Shown piece after piece: positions 16,992 to 26,600 of a DNA stretch of 64,000 nt (position 1 is its first letter; every line of letters starts with the position of its first letter). The notes below the pieces were generated by a model. It saw only the letters and a list, made by a program, of their open reading frames with translations. It did not search any database and was not told where the DNA came from. A program made the position numbers and the translations under genes. Location of the stretch: positions 186,001-250,000 of the forward strand of contig NZ_FOSE01000004.1 in NCBI RefSeq assembly GCF_900114185.1, read 5' to 3'. This DNA is from Cellulomonas sp. KH9. Its GTDB lineage: Bacteria > Actinomycetota > Actinomycetes > Actinomycetales > Cellulomonadaceae.

Positions 16992-18793
16992 GCGCGGCCC
17001 GTCGGTCCGTCGCCCCTGTCTCCACCCCCCAGCACCCCTCGACGGCGGCAGCGCAGCAGCTGCCACCGGCGTTCCCCGCGCGTGCGCCGTGGGGGGCCGC
17101 GGGGAGCCTGCGGGCCTGGCAGGCGCAGGCGATCGACCTGTACCGCGAGCGTGCGCCGCGCGACTTCCTCGCCGTCGCGACCCCCGGTGCCGGCAAGACG
17201 ACGTTCGCGCTGCGGATCGCCACGGAGCTGCTCGCGTCGGGCGCCGTGCGGCGCGTGACGGTGGTCGCACCGACCGAGCACCTGAAGAAGCAGTGGGCGG
17301 ACGCGGCCGCACGCGTCGGCATCCGCCTGGACCCGCGGTTCTCCAACGCCCAGGGCCGGCACGGTGCCGGCTACGACGGCGTCGCGGTGACGTACGCCCA
17401 GGTGGCCAGCAAGCCCGCGCTGCACGCGGCGCGCACGACGGCCGAGCGCACGCTCGTCATCCTCGACGAGGTGCACCACGGCGGTGACGCGCTGTCCTGG
17501 GGCGACGCGGTGCGCGAGGCGTTCGAGGGTGCGACGCGCCGGCTCGCGCTGACGGGCACGCCGTTCCGCTCGGACACCGCCGCGATCCCCTTCGTCACGT
17601 ACGCGCCCGACGCGCAGGGCATCCGCCGCTCGGTCGCCGACTACACGTACGCGTACGGCGACGCGCTGCGCGACCACGTCGTGCGTCCCGTGATCTTCCT
17701 GTCGTACTCCGGCTCGATGCGCTGGCGCACCAAGGCCGGCGACGAGATCGCGGCGCGCCTGGGCGAGCCGCTGACCAAGGACATGACGTCGCAGGCGTGG
17801 CGCACCGCACTGGACCCCGACGGCGAGTGGATCCCGTCGGTCCTGGCGGCCGCCGACCGCCGGCTGACGGAGGTGCGGCGCACCGTCCCGGACGCCGGGG
17901 CCATGGTCATCGCCACGGACCAGACCGACGCCCGCGCCTATGCCGGGCACCTCGCGCGGCTCACGGGGCAGTCGCCGACCGTCGTGCTGTCCGACGACGC
18001 CGGCGCGAGCGACCGCATCGAGGAGTTCTCCGCGAGCGACTCCCGCTGGCTCGTGGCCGTCCGCATGGTCTCCGAGGGCGTCGACGTCCCCCGTCTGGCC
18101 GTGGGCGTCTACGCGACGAGCACAGCGACCCCGCTGTTCTTCGCCCAGGCGGTCGGACGGTTCGTGCGTGCGCGCAAGCGCGGCGAGACCGCGTCGGTGT
18201 TCCTGCCGAGCGTGCCGCAGCTGCTGGAGCTCGCCGCCACCCTCGAGGTCGAGCGGGACCACGCGCTCGACAAGCCGACCAACGGCTCCGAGGACCCCGA
18301 GGGGGACCTGCTCGCCCTCGCGGAGCGCGCCGAGAAGGCCTCCGACACGGTCGGTGCGGACGGCGTCGCCGGCTCGTTCCAGGCGCTCGAGGCCCAGGCG
18401 TCGTTCGACCGGGTGCTGTTCGACGGTGGCGAGTTCGGCACGGGCGCCGAGGTGGGCTCCGACGAGGAGCTCGACTTCCTCGGCCTGCCCGGTCTGCTGG
18501 ACGCCGACCAGGTCACGACGCTGCTGCGGCAGCGCCAGGCCGACCAGCAGGGGGCGCGTCGCGCGCGCTCCCAGCCGGAGCCGGAGGTCATGGACCACCG
18601 CAAGCAGGCCGAGCTGCGCAAGGAGCTCGCGCAGCTCGTCGGCGCGTGGGCGCGGCGCAGCGGGCAGCCGCACGCGACCGTCCACGCCGAGCTGCGTCGC
18701 CGGTGCGGCGGTCCGGAGGTCGCGCTGGCGGCGCCGGACCAGCTCGAGGCCCGCATCGCGATGCTCCGCGGGTGGTTCGTCGGCAAGCGCTGA
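16988..18793 (+). CDS. DEAD/DEAH-box superfamily 2 helicase
   Basis: This 601-residue SF2 ATPase has motif I ATPGAGKTTFALRIA (about 60-75), motif II LDEVHHGGD, motif III LTGTPFRSD and a helicase C-lobe ending RMVSEGVDVPRLAVGVYAT and FAQAVGRFVRAR. The C-terminal ~150 residues are acidic then helical. It is coupled to the DUF3039 gene by a GTGA overlap, a pairing I recall as conserved in actinobacteria. A nucleic-acid remodelling role is sure by family; the pathway is not known. Confidence 0.9.
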   Translation: MSAARRSVAPVSTPQHPSTAAAQQLPPAFPARAPWGAAGSLRAWQAQAIDLYRERAPRDFLAVATPGAGKTTFALRIATELLASGAVRRVTVVAPTEHLKKQWADAAARVGIRLDPRFSNAQGRHGAGYDGVAVTYAQVASKPALHAARTTAERTLVILDEVHHGGDALSWGDAVREAFEGATRRLALTGTPFRSDTAAIPFVTYAPDAQGIRRSVADYTYAYGDALRDHVVRPVIFLSYSGSMRWRTKAGDEIAARLGEPLTKDMTSQAWRTALDPDGEWIPSVLAAADRRLTEVRRTVPDAGAMVIATDQTDARAYAGHLARLTGQSPTVVLSDDAGASDRIEEFSASDSRWLVAVRMVSEGVDVPRLAVGVYATSTATPLFFAQAVGRFVRARKRGETASVFLPSVPQLLELAATLEVERDHALDKPTNGSEDPEGDLLALAERAEKASDTVGADGVAGSFQALEAQASFDRVLFDGGEFGTGAEVGSDEELDFLGLPGLLDADQVTTLLRQRQADQQGARRARSQPEPEVMDHRKQAELRKELAQLVGAWARRSGQPHATVHAELRRRCGGPEVALAAPDQLEARIAMLRGWFVGKR

Positions 18794-18985
18794 CGGTGCG
18801 GCGGGCGCCCGGGCGGTTGTTCCGGGCGCGCGTCCATCTCACGATGTGGACCATGAGAATCCGATGAAACAGCAGGTCAGGCCGCTGGACACGTGACCAC
18901 ATACCAGCGTCGCCCGACGCCGCAAGTCGACCGTTCGACGTGCCGAGCGGCTCTGTGACTGCCACGCTCTACCCGTGACAAAGAC

Positions 18986-19007
18986 GGCCCCGGGTACCCC
19001 CGGGGCC
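18986..19007 (+). terminator. hairpin downstream of the helicase
   Basis: A perfect 9-bp G/C stem with a 4-nt loop (18986-18994 with 18999-19007) lies in the 269-base gap after the helicase and before the 53-residue membrane protein. It may end helicase transcription. I see nothing else certain in this gap. Confidence 0.45.
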
Positions 19008-19062
19008 GAACTCGGAGCCTGCGGCGACGTGCCGCCGGGCGTTCGCACGAAAGGGTGCTCAC

Positions 19063-19224
19063 ATGCCGTCCTGGCTCATCCTCATTCTCGTCGGTGTCGT
19101 CCTCGTCGTCCTCGGCGTCGCGACCAACATCGGCCAGTTCCTCATCTGGATCGGCGTCATCGTGCTGGTCGTGAGCCTGATCCTCGGCCTGGTCGGCCGT
19201 GGTCGGTCGCGCTCGAGGATCTGA
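19063..19224 (+). CDS. 53-residue two-helix membrane protein
   Basis: The ATG at 19063 opens a 53-residue protein starting MPSWLILILVGVVLVVLG. It has two hydrophobic helices (about 4-20 and 25-45) and a basic tail GRGRSRSRI. Short proteins of this kind (YtpR/PGF-like or stress membrane peptides) are frequent in actinobacteria, but I cannot name the family. AAAGGG lies just upstream and a strong terminator just downstream, so it is probably monocistronic. Coding bias (C/G at third positions) supports a real gene. Confidence 0.65.
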   Translation: MPSWLILILVGVVLVVLGVATNIGQFLIWIGVIVLVVSLILGLVGRGRSRSRI

Positions 19225-19263
19225 CGCAGCATCGCGCGGTCGGCACACGCCGGCCTGACGCGC

Positions 19264-19294
19264 CGGGCCGGGACGCGACACGCGTCCCGGCCCG
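19264..19294 (+). terminator. terminator behind the 53-residue protein gene
   Basis: A perfect 14-bp stem with a 3-nt loop (19264-19277 with 19281-19294) lies 40 bases after the stop codon and 70 bases before the end of the convergent pncB. It could act in both directions. Confidence 0.7.
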
Positions 19295-19362
19295 TGCCGT
19301 GTCCGTGGGGCCTCGCCCCTCGTCCGCGCCCCTCGCCCCGGGCCTGATCCGGCCGGACGGTG

Positions 19363-20763
19363 TCACCCCAGCCGCAGCTCCACCGTGGGCACGGCCGCCT
19401 CGTCCGCCGACAGCCGGCGGGCACCGCGGGGCAGCTCGTCGCGGGACGCGGCGTGCCGCGCGGCCGCCGCTCGCACGCCCTCGGCGGCCGTCAGCCCGGG
19501 CAGGACCTCGCCGTCCACCACGAGCGGCAGGTGCAGGGGCCGCAGGGTGGGGTCGGGGTCGCCGCGTCGCTCGTCCGTCCAGGCGGCCACCCGCTCGTCG
19601 TCACCGACGACCAGGACCTCCTCGACCGCGCGGCCGTCCCGGTCCAGGCGCCGGGCCGCGGACTTGCGGCCACCGAGGCTGGTCTTGGACCGCGACGCCT
19701 TGGCGACCGGCTCCATGGCGCCGGACGCGCCCTCGCGGGCCACGAGCTTGTAGACCATCCCGCACGTCGGTGCGCCCGAGCCGGTCACCAGGGACGTGCC
19801 GACGCCGTACGAGTCGACGGGTGCGACGGCCAGCGCGGCGATCGCGTACTCGTCGAGGTCGCTCGTCACCACGATCCGGGTGTCGTGGGCGCCGGCCGCG
19901 TCCAGCTGGGCGCGGACCTCCTGCGCCAGCACGGCCAGGTCGCCGGAGTCGAGCCGCACGGCACCCAGCCCCGTGCCTGCCGCCGCCAGGGCACGCTCCA
20001 CGCCGCGGCGCACGTCGTACGTGTCGACCAGCAGGGTGGTGCCGGGTCCCGACGAGCGGACCTGCGAGGCGAACGCGGCCTCCTCGTCGTCGTGCAGCAG
20101 CGTGAAGGCGTGCGCGGCGGTGCCGATGGTCCGCAGCCCGTACCGGCGCCCCGCCTCGAGGTTGGACGTGCCGGCGAACCCCGCGACCGCAGCGGCCCGG
20201 GCGGCCGCGACCGCGGCGTCCTCGTGCGCGCGCCGCGCGCCCATCTCCAGGCACGGGCGGCCCACCGCCGCGCTGGTCATGCGGGACGCCGCCGAGGCCA
20301 CCGCCGAGTCGTAGTTGAGGACGGACAGCACCAGCGTCTCGAGCAGCACGGCCTCGGCGAACGTGCCCTCGACGACCAGCACGGGCGACTGCGGGAAGAA
20401 CATCTCGCCCTCCGCGTAGCCCACGGCCGAGCCGCGGAAGCGGTACCCCGCCAGGAACTCCAGGGTGGCGTCGTCGACGATGCGCTCGTCGGCCAGCCAG
20501 TCCAGCTCGGGGGTGCCGAACCGGAAGGCCGCGAGCTGCTCGAGCACCCGGCCCGTGCCCGCCAGCACGCCGTACCGGCGCCCGGCCGGCAGCCGCCGCG
20601 TGAAGACCTCGAAGACGCAGCGCCGGTGCGCCGTGCCGTCGGCGAGGGCCGCCTGCAGCATGGTCAGCTCGTAGCGGTCGGTGAGCAGGGCGGTGCTGCC
20701 CGAGCCGACGGCGGCGACGGCCGGGGTGGTCGCGGTCGGTGCCGGTGCGTGCGTGTCCGTCAT
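19363..20763 (-). CDS. pncB: nicotinate phosphoribosyltransferase
   Basis: This 466-residue enzyme makes nicotinate mononucleotide from nicotinate and PRPP in NAD salvage. Landmarks are LLTDRYELTMLQAAL near the N-terminus, the histidine-containing TAAHAFTLLHDDEEAAF, VRLDSGDLAVLAQEVR and YGVGTSLVTG. The ATG at 20763 lies 6 nt behind TACGTT, fitting a leaderless start. It is divergent from clpS, as the homologous gene is in mycobacteria. Confidence 0.95.
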   Translation of the reverse strand: MTDTHAPAPTATTPAVAAVGSGSTALLTDRYELTMLQAALADGTAHRRCVFEVFTRRLPAGRRYGVLAGTGRVLEQLAAFRFGTPELDWLADERIVDDATLEFLAGYRFRGSAVGYAEGEMFFPQSPVLVVEGTFAEAVLLETLVLSVLNYDSAVASAASRMTSAAVGRPCLEMGARRAHEDAAVAAARAAAVAGFAGTSNLEAGRRYGLRTIGTAAHAFTLLHDDEEAAFASQVRSSGPGTTLLVDTYDVRRGVERALAAAGTGLGAVRLDSGDLAVLAQEVRAQLDAAGAHDTRIVVTSDLDEYAIAALAVAPVDSYGVGTSLVTGSGAPTCGMVYKLVAREGASGAMEPVAKASRSKTSLGGRKSAARRLDRDGRAVEEVLVVGDDERVAAWTDERRGDPDPTLRPLHLPLVVDGEVLPGLTAAEGVRAAAARHAASRDELPRGARRLSADEAAVPTVELRLG

Positions 20764-20769
20764 GCCGTC

Positions 20770-20827
20770 AACGTAGACGTCCGTGACGACGGGGTCATCC
20801 GCCGCGCCCGGCCGTCCCACCTACAGT
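20770..20827. promoter_or_regulatory. divergent leaderless promoters of pncB and clpS
   Basis: On the minus strand TACGTT (20775-20770) lies 6 nt before the pncB ATG. On the plus strand TACAGT (20822-20827) lies 7 nt before the clpS GTG. Both fit the actinobacterial TAnnnT -10 box, with transcription starting at the start codon itself. Confidence 0.55.
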
Positions 20828-20834
20828 GGGCGTC

Positions 20835-21128
20835 GTGCCCGCGCTGACCGCTCCCGACACCCGCCCGGACGTGGCCGGGTCGACGTCCACGGCCGACGCC
20901 TGGGTGACGATCGTGTGGAACGACCCGGTGAACCTCATGACGTACGTGACGTACGTCTTCCGCACCTACTTCGGGTACCCGACCGAGAAGGCCGAGCACC
21001 TCATGCGGCAGGTCCACGAGGAGGGGCGCGCGGTGGTGTCGACCGGCAACCGCGAGGCCATGGAGATCGACGTGCAGGCCATGCACTCCTACGGCCTGTG
21101 GGCCACGATGCAGCGCGGGGGGCAGTGA
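20835..21128 (+). CDS. clpS: ATP-dependent Clp protease adaptor ClpS
   Basis: This 97-residue adaptor delivers N-degron substrates to the ClpAP/ClpCP protease. Conserved features are [25 protein letters not shown] (substrate pocket) and [32 protein letters not shown], the Clp-binding face. I chose the GTG at 20835, 7 nt behind TACAGT. It heads the operon clpS-DUF2017-murI, with its TGA overlapping the next ATG. Confidence 0.93.
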   Translation: MPALTAPDTRPDVAGSTSTADAWVTIVWNDPVNLMTYVTYVFRTYFGYPTEKAEHLMRQVHEEGRAVVSTGNREAMEIDVQAMHSYGLWATMQRGGQ

Positions 21129-21766
21129 TGCGCGCGTTCCGCCGTCAGAAGGGCCACTACGTCGCGCAGCTCGACCCGGGTGAGCGCGACGTCGTCGCCT
21201 CGGTCGTCGCCGACGTCGCCGAGCTGCTGGGCGCCGGCCGCCTCGAGGACGGCAACCCGCCCGCGACGGGGGAGCCCGTCCCCGGCGCGCCCGGCGGGTG
21301 GTCGGTGCGCACCGGACCCGTGCCGCCGCCGCAGGACCCCGCGGTGCGCCGGCTGCTCCCCGACGCGTCGCGGGACGACCCCGAGGTCGCCGACGAGTTC
21401 CGCAGGCTCACCGAGGACGACCTGCGCGGACGCAAGGTCGCGCGGCTGCGGGCCCTGTGGACCGCGCTGGTGCGCGGCGAGCCGGGGTGGCCGGAGCACG
21501 CGCTCGTGGTGTCGCCCGACCAGGCGGACGACGTCGCGGCGACGCTGACCGACCTGCGCCTGGTGCTCGGCGAACGGCTCGGCATCCGCACGGACGCGGA
21601 CTCGGAGGCCCTGTACGACGGTCTGGGCGACGGGGACGAGGACGACGTCCGTGCCTACCTGGCCTCGGTGTACGGCGCGCTGTCGTGGCTGCAGGAGTCG
21701 CTGCTGGCTGTGATGCTCGCCGCACCGGAGCGTCCCGGCACCGGGCGCCGCCGGTCCGACGGCTAG
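21128..21766 (+). CDS. DUF2017-family protein
   Basis: This 212-residue protein begins [34 protein letters not shown], as typical of DUF2017, and has the acidic middle [20 protein letters not shown]. The family lies between clpS and murI in many actinobacteria; function is unknown, and a link with ClpS is inferred from synteny alone. Start and upstream stop overlap (TGATG). Confidence 0.85.
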   Translation: MRAFRRQKGHYVAQLDPGERDVVASVVADVAELLGAGRLEDGNPPATGEPVPGAPGGWSVRTGPVPPPQDPAVRRLLPDASRDDPEVADEFRRLTEDDLRGRKVARLRALWTALVRGEPGWPEHALVVSPDQADDVAATLTDLRLVLGERLGIRTDADSEALYDGLGDGDEDDVRAYLASVYGALSWLQESLLAVMLAAPERPGTGRRRSDG

Positions 21767-21776
21767 TCTCGGTCGC

Positions 21777-22589
21777 GTGAGCGACGCCCCCATCGGCATC
21801 TTCGACTCCGGCGTCGGGGGCCTGACCGTGGCGCGGTCCATCCTCGACCAGCTGCCGCACGAGTCCACGCTGTACATCGGTGACACCCTCAACGGCCCGT
21901 ACGGTCCCAAGCCGCTCGCCGCGGTGCGCGCCCACGCGCTGGAGATCATGGACGACCTGGTCGACGCGGGCGTCAAGATGCTGGTCATCGCCTGCAACTC
22001 CGCGTCCGCGGCCGTGCTGCGCGACGCCCGCGAGCGGTACACGCTGCGCCGCGGGCTGCCGGTCGTCGAGGTGGTGCTGCCGGCCGCGCGGCGCGCGGTC
22101 GCGGCGACGCGCAACGGGCGGATCGGCGTCATCGGCACGCGGGCCACGATCGACTCGCGCGCCTACGACGACGCCTTCGCCGTCGCCGGGGTGGAGCTGA
22201 CGTCGCGTGCGTGCCCCCGGTTCGTCGAGCTCGTGGAGGCGGGGGTGACGTCCGGACCCGACGCCCTGGCCACCGCCCACGAGTACCTCGACCCGGTCCG
22301 CGCGGCCGGTGTGGACACCCTCGTGCTGGGCTGCACCCACTACCCGCTGCTCACGGGCGTCATCTCCTACGTCATGGGCGAGGAGGTCACGCTCGTGTCG
22401 AGCGCGGAGGAGACGGCCAAGGACGTCTACCGCACGCTGGTCGCGCACGACCTGGAGCGCGACCCGGCGTCGGGCCCGGCGACGCACCGGTTCCTCGCGA
22501 CGGGGGACCCGGCGTCGTTCGCGTCGCTGGCCCGCCGGTTCCTCGGTCCCGAGGTCGAGGCGGTCGAGCCCCGGGGTGCGCTGCGATGA
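21777..22589 (+). CDS. murI: glutamate racemase
   Basis: This 270-residue enzyme makes D-glutamate for peptidoglycan. Both catalytic cysteines are visible: VIACNSASA (about residue 69) and LGCTHYPLL (about 186). It starts with the typical [23 protein letters not shown] lies 7 nt before the GTG; its TAG is also the stop of DUF2017, so murI may have a leaderless internal promoter besides read-through. Confidence 0.95.
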   Translation: MSDAPIGIFDSGVGGLTVARSILDQLPHESTLYIGDTLNGPYGPKPLAAVRAHALEIMDDLVDAGVKMLVIACNSASAAVLRDARERYTLRRGLPVVEVVLPAARRAVAATRNGRIGVIGTRATIDSRAYDDAFAVAGVELTSRACPRFVELVEAGVTSGPDALATAHEYLDPVRAAGVDTLVLGCTHYPLLTGVISYVMGEEVTLVSSAEETAKDVYRTLVAHDLERDPASGPATHRFLATGDPASFASLARRFLGPEVEAVEPRGALR

Positions 22590-23374
22590 GGCTCGTCGTG
22601 CTGGGGTGCGCCGGGTCGTTCCCGGGGCCGGACTCGGCGGCGTCGGCGTACCTCGTCCAGGCGGACGACGCGGACGGGCGCACCTGGTCCGTGCTGCTCG
22701 ACCTGGGCAACGGCGCGCTGGGCGCGCTGCAGCGCTGGGGCGACCCGGCCGCGCTCGACCTCGTGGCGCTCTCGCACCTGCACGCCGACCACGTGGCCGA
22801 CCTCGCCGTGCTCGGCGTGTACCGGCGCTACCGGCCCAGCGGGCCGCTGCCCCGGCTCGTGGTGCAGGGGCCCGCGGGCACGCGGGAGCGGCTCCTGCAG
22901 ATGTCCGGGCACGACCCCGCGACCGACACGGCGGAGCAGTTCGACGTGCGCACCTGGGTGCCGGGCCAGCCCGTCGTCGTCGGGCCGATGACCCTCGAGG
23001 CCGTGCCGGTGGAGCACCCCGTGGCGGCCGTCGGCGTGCGCGTCACCGGCCCGTCGGAGGGCGACCCGGCCCGTCGCGTCGTCCTGGCGTACAGCGGGGA
23101 CACGGACGCGTGCCCGGGCCTGGACGACCTGGCGACGGGGGCCGACCTGCTGCTGGCCGAGGCGGCGTTCGTCGAGGGCCGCGACGACCACGTCCGCGGC
23201 GTGCACCTCACCGGCCGTCGCGCCGGCCAGGCCGCCGCGCGCGGGGGCTCGCGGGCGCTGGTGCTCACGCACGTGCCGGCCTGGAACGACCCGCAGGTCG
23301 CCGTGGCCGAGGCCCGCGCCGTCTACGACGGCCCCGTCCTGCTGGCCGCGCCGGGGGCGACCTACCCCCTGTGA
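22586..23374 (+). CDS. metallo-beta-lactamase-fold phosphodiesterase (Rv1339-like)
   Basis: This 262-residue protein has the MBL metal motif [11 protein letters not shown] (about 56-66), later His in [21 protein letters not shown] and [10 protein letters not shown]. The order murI - MBL - rph - rdgB is that of M. tuberculosis, where the matching protein Rv1339 was described as an atypical class II cyclic-nucleotide phosphodiesterase. cAMP hydrolysis is therefore likely but inferred. The ATG overlaps the murI stop. Confidence 0.85.
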   Translation: MRLVVLGCAGSFPGPDSAASAYLVQADDADGRTWSVLLDLGNGALGALQRWGDPAALDLVALSHLHADHVADLAVLGVYRRYRPSGPLPRLVVQGPAGTRERLLQMSGHDPATDTAEQFDVRTWVPGQPVVVGPMTLEAVPVEHPVAAVGVRVTGPSEGDPARRVVLAYSGDTDACPGLDDLATGADLLLAEAAFVEGRDDHVRGVHLTGRRAGQAAARGGSRALVLTHVPAWNDPQVAVAEARAVYDGPVLLAAPGATYPL

Positions 23375-23458
23375 CCCCGGCCGCGCCCGGGGGCCCGGGC
23401 GCACCGCCGGCGGGTGCCGGTTCGGAGTCGGGCACCGTGCGCACGTAGGGTCGTGGGC

Positions 23459-24277
23459 ATGGTGAGCGGTGGCGGGACGACGACGGGTGCGGTGGCGGAC
23501 GGTACGGCGGGGGTGCTGCGGGCGGACGGGCGGCGGCCCGACGAGCTGCGGCCGGTGACGATCACCCGGCGGTTCCTCGACGCGGGCGAGGGGTCCGTGC
23601 TGGTGGAGTTCGGCGGCACCAAGGTGCTGTGCGTCGCGTCGTTCACCGAGGGCGTGCCGCGCTGGCGCAAGGGCTCGGGCGAGGGCTGGGTGACCGCCGA
23701 GTACGCGATGCTGCCGCGGGCCACCGGCAGCCGGTCCGACCGGGAGTCGGTGCGCGGCAAGGTGGGCGGGCGCACGCACGAGATCTCGCGGCTGATCGGC
23801 CGGTCGCTGCGCGCCGTGGTCGACGTCGCCGCCCTCGGCGAGAACACGATCGTGCTGGACTGCGACGTCCTGCAGGCCGACGGCGGCACGCGGACCGCCG
23901 CCATCACGGGCGCGTACGTCGCCCTCGCCGACGCCGTCGCGTGGGCGACGTCCGAGCGGCTCGTGAAGCCCGGCCGCACGGTGCTCAAGGACTCCGTCGC
24001 GGCGGTCAGCGTCGGCATCGTCGACGGCGTACCGGTCCTGGACCTGCCGTACGTCGAGGACGTGCGGGCCGAGACGGACATGAACGTCGTCACGACCGGC
24101 TCCGGGGCCTTCGTCGAGGTGCAGGGCACCGCGGAGCACGCGCCGTTCGACCGTGCCGAGCTCGACGCGCTGCTGGACCTCGCCGTGGCCGGCACCGCAC
24201 GGCTGACCGCCCTGCAGGCCGCGGCCCTCGCCGCGCCCGCGGGTGACGGGAGCGCGACCCGCGCGGTCGCGCCGTGA
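23459..24277 (+). CDS. rph: ribonuclease PH
   Basis: This 272-residue phosphorolytic 3' exonuclease trims tRNA precursors. It shows [71 protein letters not shown] and [25 protein letters not shown]. The N-terminus has an extra ~20 Gly/Thr/Ala residues. TAGGGT precedes the ATG by 7 nt. The stop overlaps rdgB. Confidence 0.95.
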   Translation: MVSGGGTTTGAVADGTAGVLRADGRRPDELRPVTITRRFLDAGEGSVLVEFGGTKVLCVASFTEGVPRWRKGSGEGWVTAEYAMLPRATGSRSDRESVRGKVGGRTHEISRLIGRSLRAVVDVAALGENTIVLDCDVLQADGGTRTAAITGAYVALADAVAWATSERLVKPGRTVLKDSVAAVSVGIVDGVPVLDLPYVEDVRAETDMNVVTTGSGAFVEVQGTAEHAPFDRAELDALLDLAVAGTARLTALQAAALAAPAGDGSATRAVAP

Positions 24278-24918
24278 CGCCGGTCGACGGCGTCGTCGTC
24301 CCGGCCGGCACCCGGCTGGTGCTCGCGACGCACAACGCGCACAAGGTCGGCGAGCTGCGCGCGATCCTGGCGCCGGCGCTGCCCGACCTGGACCCGGCCG
24401 CGGTGCTGGGCGCGCGTGACGTCCACGCGCCCGAGCCGGTCGAGGACGGGCTGACGTTCCAGGAGAACGCCCTGATCAAGGCCCGTGCGCTGGCGGCCGC
24501 CACCGGGGTGGCCGCGGTGGCGGACGACTCCGGACTGAGCGTCGACGTGCTCGGCGGTGCGCCGGGGATCTTCTCCGCGCGCTGGGCCGGTCGGCACGGC
24601 GACGACGCGGCCAACCTCGCGCTGCTGCTCGCCCAGCTCGCCGACATCGCGCCCGCCCACCGCGGCGCGCGCTTCGTCTGCGCGGCGGCGCTGGTGACGC
24701 CCGACGGCACCGAGCACGTCGAGGTCGGCACGCTCGAGGGCACGCTCGCGACGGCGCCGCGCGGCACGCACGGATTCGGGTACGACCCGGTCCTCGTCCC
24801 GCACGGCGACACCCGCACCTGCGCGGAGCTCACGCCGCAGGAGAAGAACGCGATCAGCCACCGCGGGCAGGCCTTCCGCGCCCTCGTGCCGCACCTGGTG
24901 GCGGCGCTGCGCACATGA
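24274..24918 (+). CDS. rdgB: XTP/dITP diphosphatase (RdgB/HAM1)
   Basis: This 214-residue house-cleaning enzyme hydrolyses non-canonical purine triphosphates. Motifs are [18 protein letters not shown] at the N-terminus, [45 protein letters not shown] in the middle, and [10 protein letters not shown] and [11 protein letters not shown] near the end. It overlaps rph upstream and the ABC-F gene downstream by four bases each. Confidence 0.94.
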   Translation: MTPVDGVVVPAGTRLVLATHNAHKVGELRAILAPALPDLDPAAVLGARDVHAPEPVEDGLTFQENALIKARALAAATGVAAVADDSGLSVDVLGGAPGIFSARWAGRHGDDAANLALLLAQLADIAPAHRGARFVCAAALVTPDGTEHVEVGTLEGTLATAPRGTHGFGYDPVLVPHGDTRTCAELTPQEKNAISHRGQAFRALVPHLVAALRT

Positions 24919-26576
24919 CCGCGCCGGCGGCACCGCGGCCCGGCGACGTCCAGCTCGTCGCCGAGGCCGTGACGTTCGGCTACCCCGGACGGCCCGTCCT
25001 CGACCGCCTCGACCTCACGGTCGCGCCGGGCGACCGCATCGGGCTGGTGGGGGAGAACGGCGCGGGCAAGTCCACGCTGCTCGGCGTCCTCGCCGGCCGC
25101 CTGCACCCGCAGGGCGGCACGGTCCGCCGGCACGGCACGCTGGCGGTCGTCGAGCAGGACCTCGCCGTGGCCGAGGGGGACACGATCGGCACGCTCGTCC
25201 GGGCCACGGGCGCGTCGACGCGCGCCGCGGCGGCCGACCTGCAGACCGTGATCGACGCCTTCGACCACGAGGGCGGGGACGTGGCCGCGCTGTCCGCGGC
25301 GATCGCGCGGTACGAGCACCTCGCGGCCTGGGACGTCGACCGGCGCGTCGACGAGGGCCTGTCGCGGCTGCACGCACCCCGGGACCACGCCCGCCCGCTG
25401 GCCGAGCTCAGCGTGGGCGAGCGGTACCGCGTGCGCCTGGCCTGCCGGCTGGCCGAGCGCGCCGACCTGCTGCTGCTCGACGAGCCCACGAACCACCTCG
25501 ACGCCGGCGGCGTCGAGCACCTCACGGCGCAGCTGCGGGCGTGGACGGGCGGCCTCGTCATCGTCACGCACGACCGCCGCCTGCTCGACGACGTCATGAC
25601 CGCGATCCTCGACATGGACCCGTCGATGGACGGGCGGCCCGTGCTCTACGGCGCCGCCCGCTACGCGGACTACCGGTTCGCGCGCGACCAGATGCTGCGC
25701 CGGTGGCGGGCCCGCTACCGCGCCGAGCGCAAGCGCGCCCGCGTCCTGGCGCAGCGCCTCGACGCGTCGTACGAGGGGCTGTCCGACGAGTGGCGCCCGC
25801 CCAAGGGGTCGCACGCCCACCGCCGCGCCACCCGGGCACGGCAGCACGTGAAGGCGGCGGACCGCCTCGTCCAGCGTCTCGAGGCGCAGGCCGTCGAGGT
25901 GCCGGTGCCGCCCCCCGCCCTGCAGTTCCCGGACCTGCCCTCCGTCCCCGCGGACTACGCGGGTGGTCCGCTCGTGGACCTGCGGGGCGCCCGCGTCGCG
26001 GGGCGGCTCGACCTGCCGGGCCGCCGGGTGGACGTCATGCCGGCGAGCCGGCTGCTGGTCACGGGCCCGAACGGCGCCGGCAAGTCGACCCTGCTGGCGG
26101 CGCTCGTGGGGTCGCTCGCGCTGGACCGGGGCACGCGGACCGTGGCGCCGGGTGTCCGGCTGGGCGTCCTGGCGCAGGAGGGACCGGGGGAGCGCGCGGC
26201 CGCACCGGGCGGCACCTCGCCCACCGCGTTCGACGCCTACGCGCGCCACGCCCTGGACCTGCTGGAGGCCGGCGCGCTCGACCCGGACGCCCTGGTGCCC
26301 GTCGCGGCGCTCGGCCTGCTCACCGAGGAGGACCTCGAGCGTCCCCTGCGGGAGCTGTCCGTCGGTCAGCGCCGCCGGTTCGACCTGGCGTGCGCGCTGC
26401 TGGCGGCGCCGCACGTGCTGGTGCTCGACGAGCCGACCAACCACCTGTCCGTCGGGCTCGTCGACGACCTCACGGTCGCGCTGCGGGCCACGTCGGCCGC
26501 CGTGGTCGTCGCGACCCACGACCGGCAGCTGCGCGCAGACCTGGCCGACTGGCCGCAGCTCGAGCTCGGCGCCTGA
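24915..26576 (+). CDS. ABC-F family ATPase
   Basis: This 553-residue soluble protein holds two ABC domains. The first has GENGAGKST (about 45), signature LSVGERYRVRLA and LLLLDEPTNHLD; the second has GPNGAGKST, LSVGQRRRFDLA and VLVLDEPTNHLS. A basic helical linker between them (about 250-310) is the ribosome-contacting arm of ABC-F proteins. No membrane segments exist. Some members protect ribosomes from antibiotics and others tune translation; which applies here cannot be read from sequence. Confidence 0.9.
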   Translation: MTAPAAPRPGDVQLVAEAVTFGYPGRPVLDRLDLTVAPGDRIGLVGENGAGKSTLLGVLAGRLHPQGGTVRRHGTLAVVEQDLAVAEGDTIGTLVRATGASTRAAAADLQTVIDAFDHEGGDVAALSAAIARYEHLAAWDVDRRVDEGLSRLHAPRDHARPLAELSVGERYRVRLACRLAERADLLLLDEPTNHLDAGGVEHLTAQLRAWTGGLVIVTHDRRLLDDVMTAILDMDPSMDGRPVLYGAARYADYRFARDQMLRRWRARYRAERKRARVLAQRLDASYEGLSDEWRPPKGSHAHRRATRARQHVKAADRLVQRLEAQAVEVPVPPPALQFPDLPSVPADYAGGPLVDLRGARVAGRLDLPGRRVDVMPASRLLVTGPNGAGKSTLLAALVGSLALDRGTRTVAPGVRLGVLAQEGPGERAAAPGGTSPTAFDAYARHALDLLEAGALDPDALVPVAALGLLTEEDLERPLRELSVGQRRRFDLACALLAAPHVLVLDEPTNHLSVGLVDDLTVALRATSAAVVVATHDRQLRADLADWPQLELGA

Positions 26577-26600
26577 CGCGGCCCGGGGCGCCGGCGCGGG

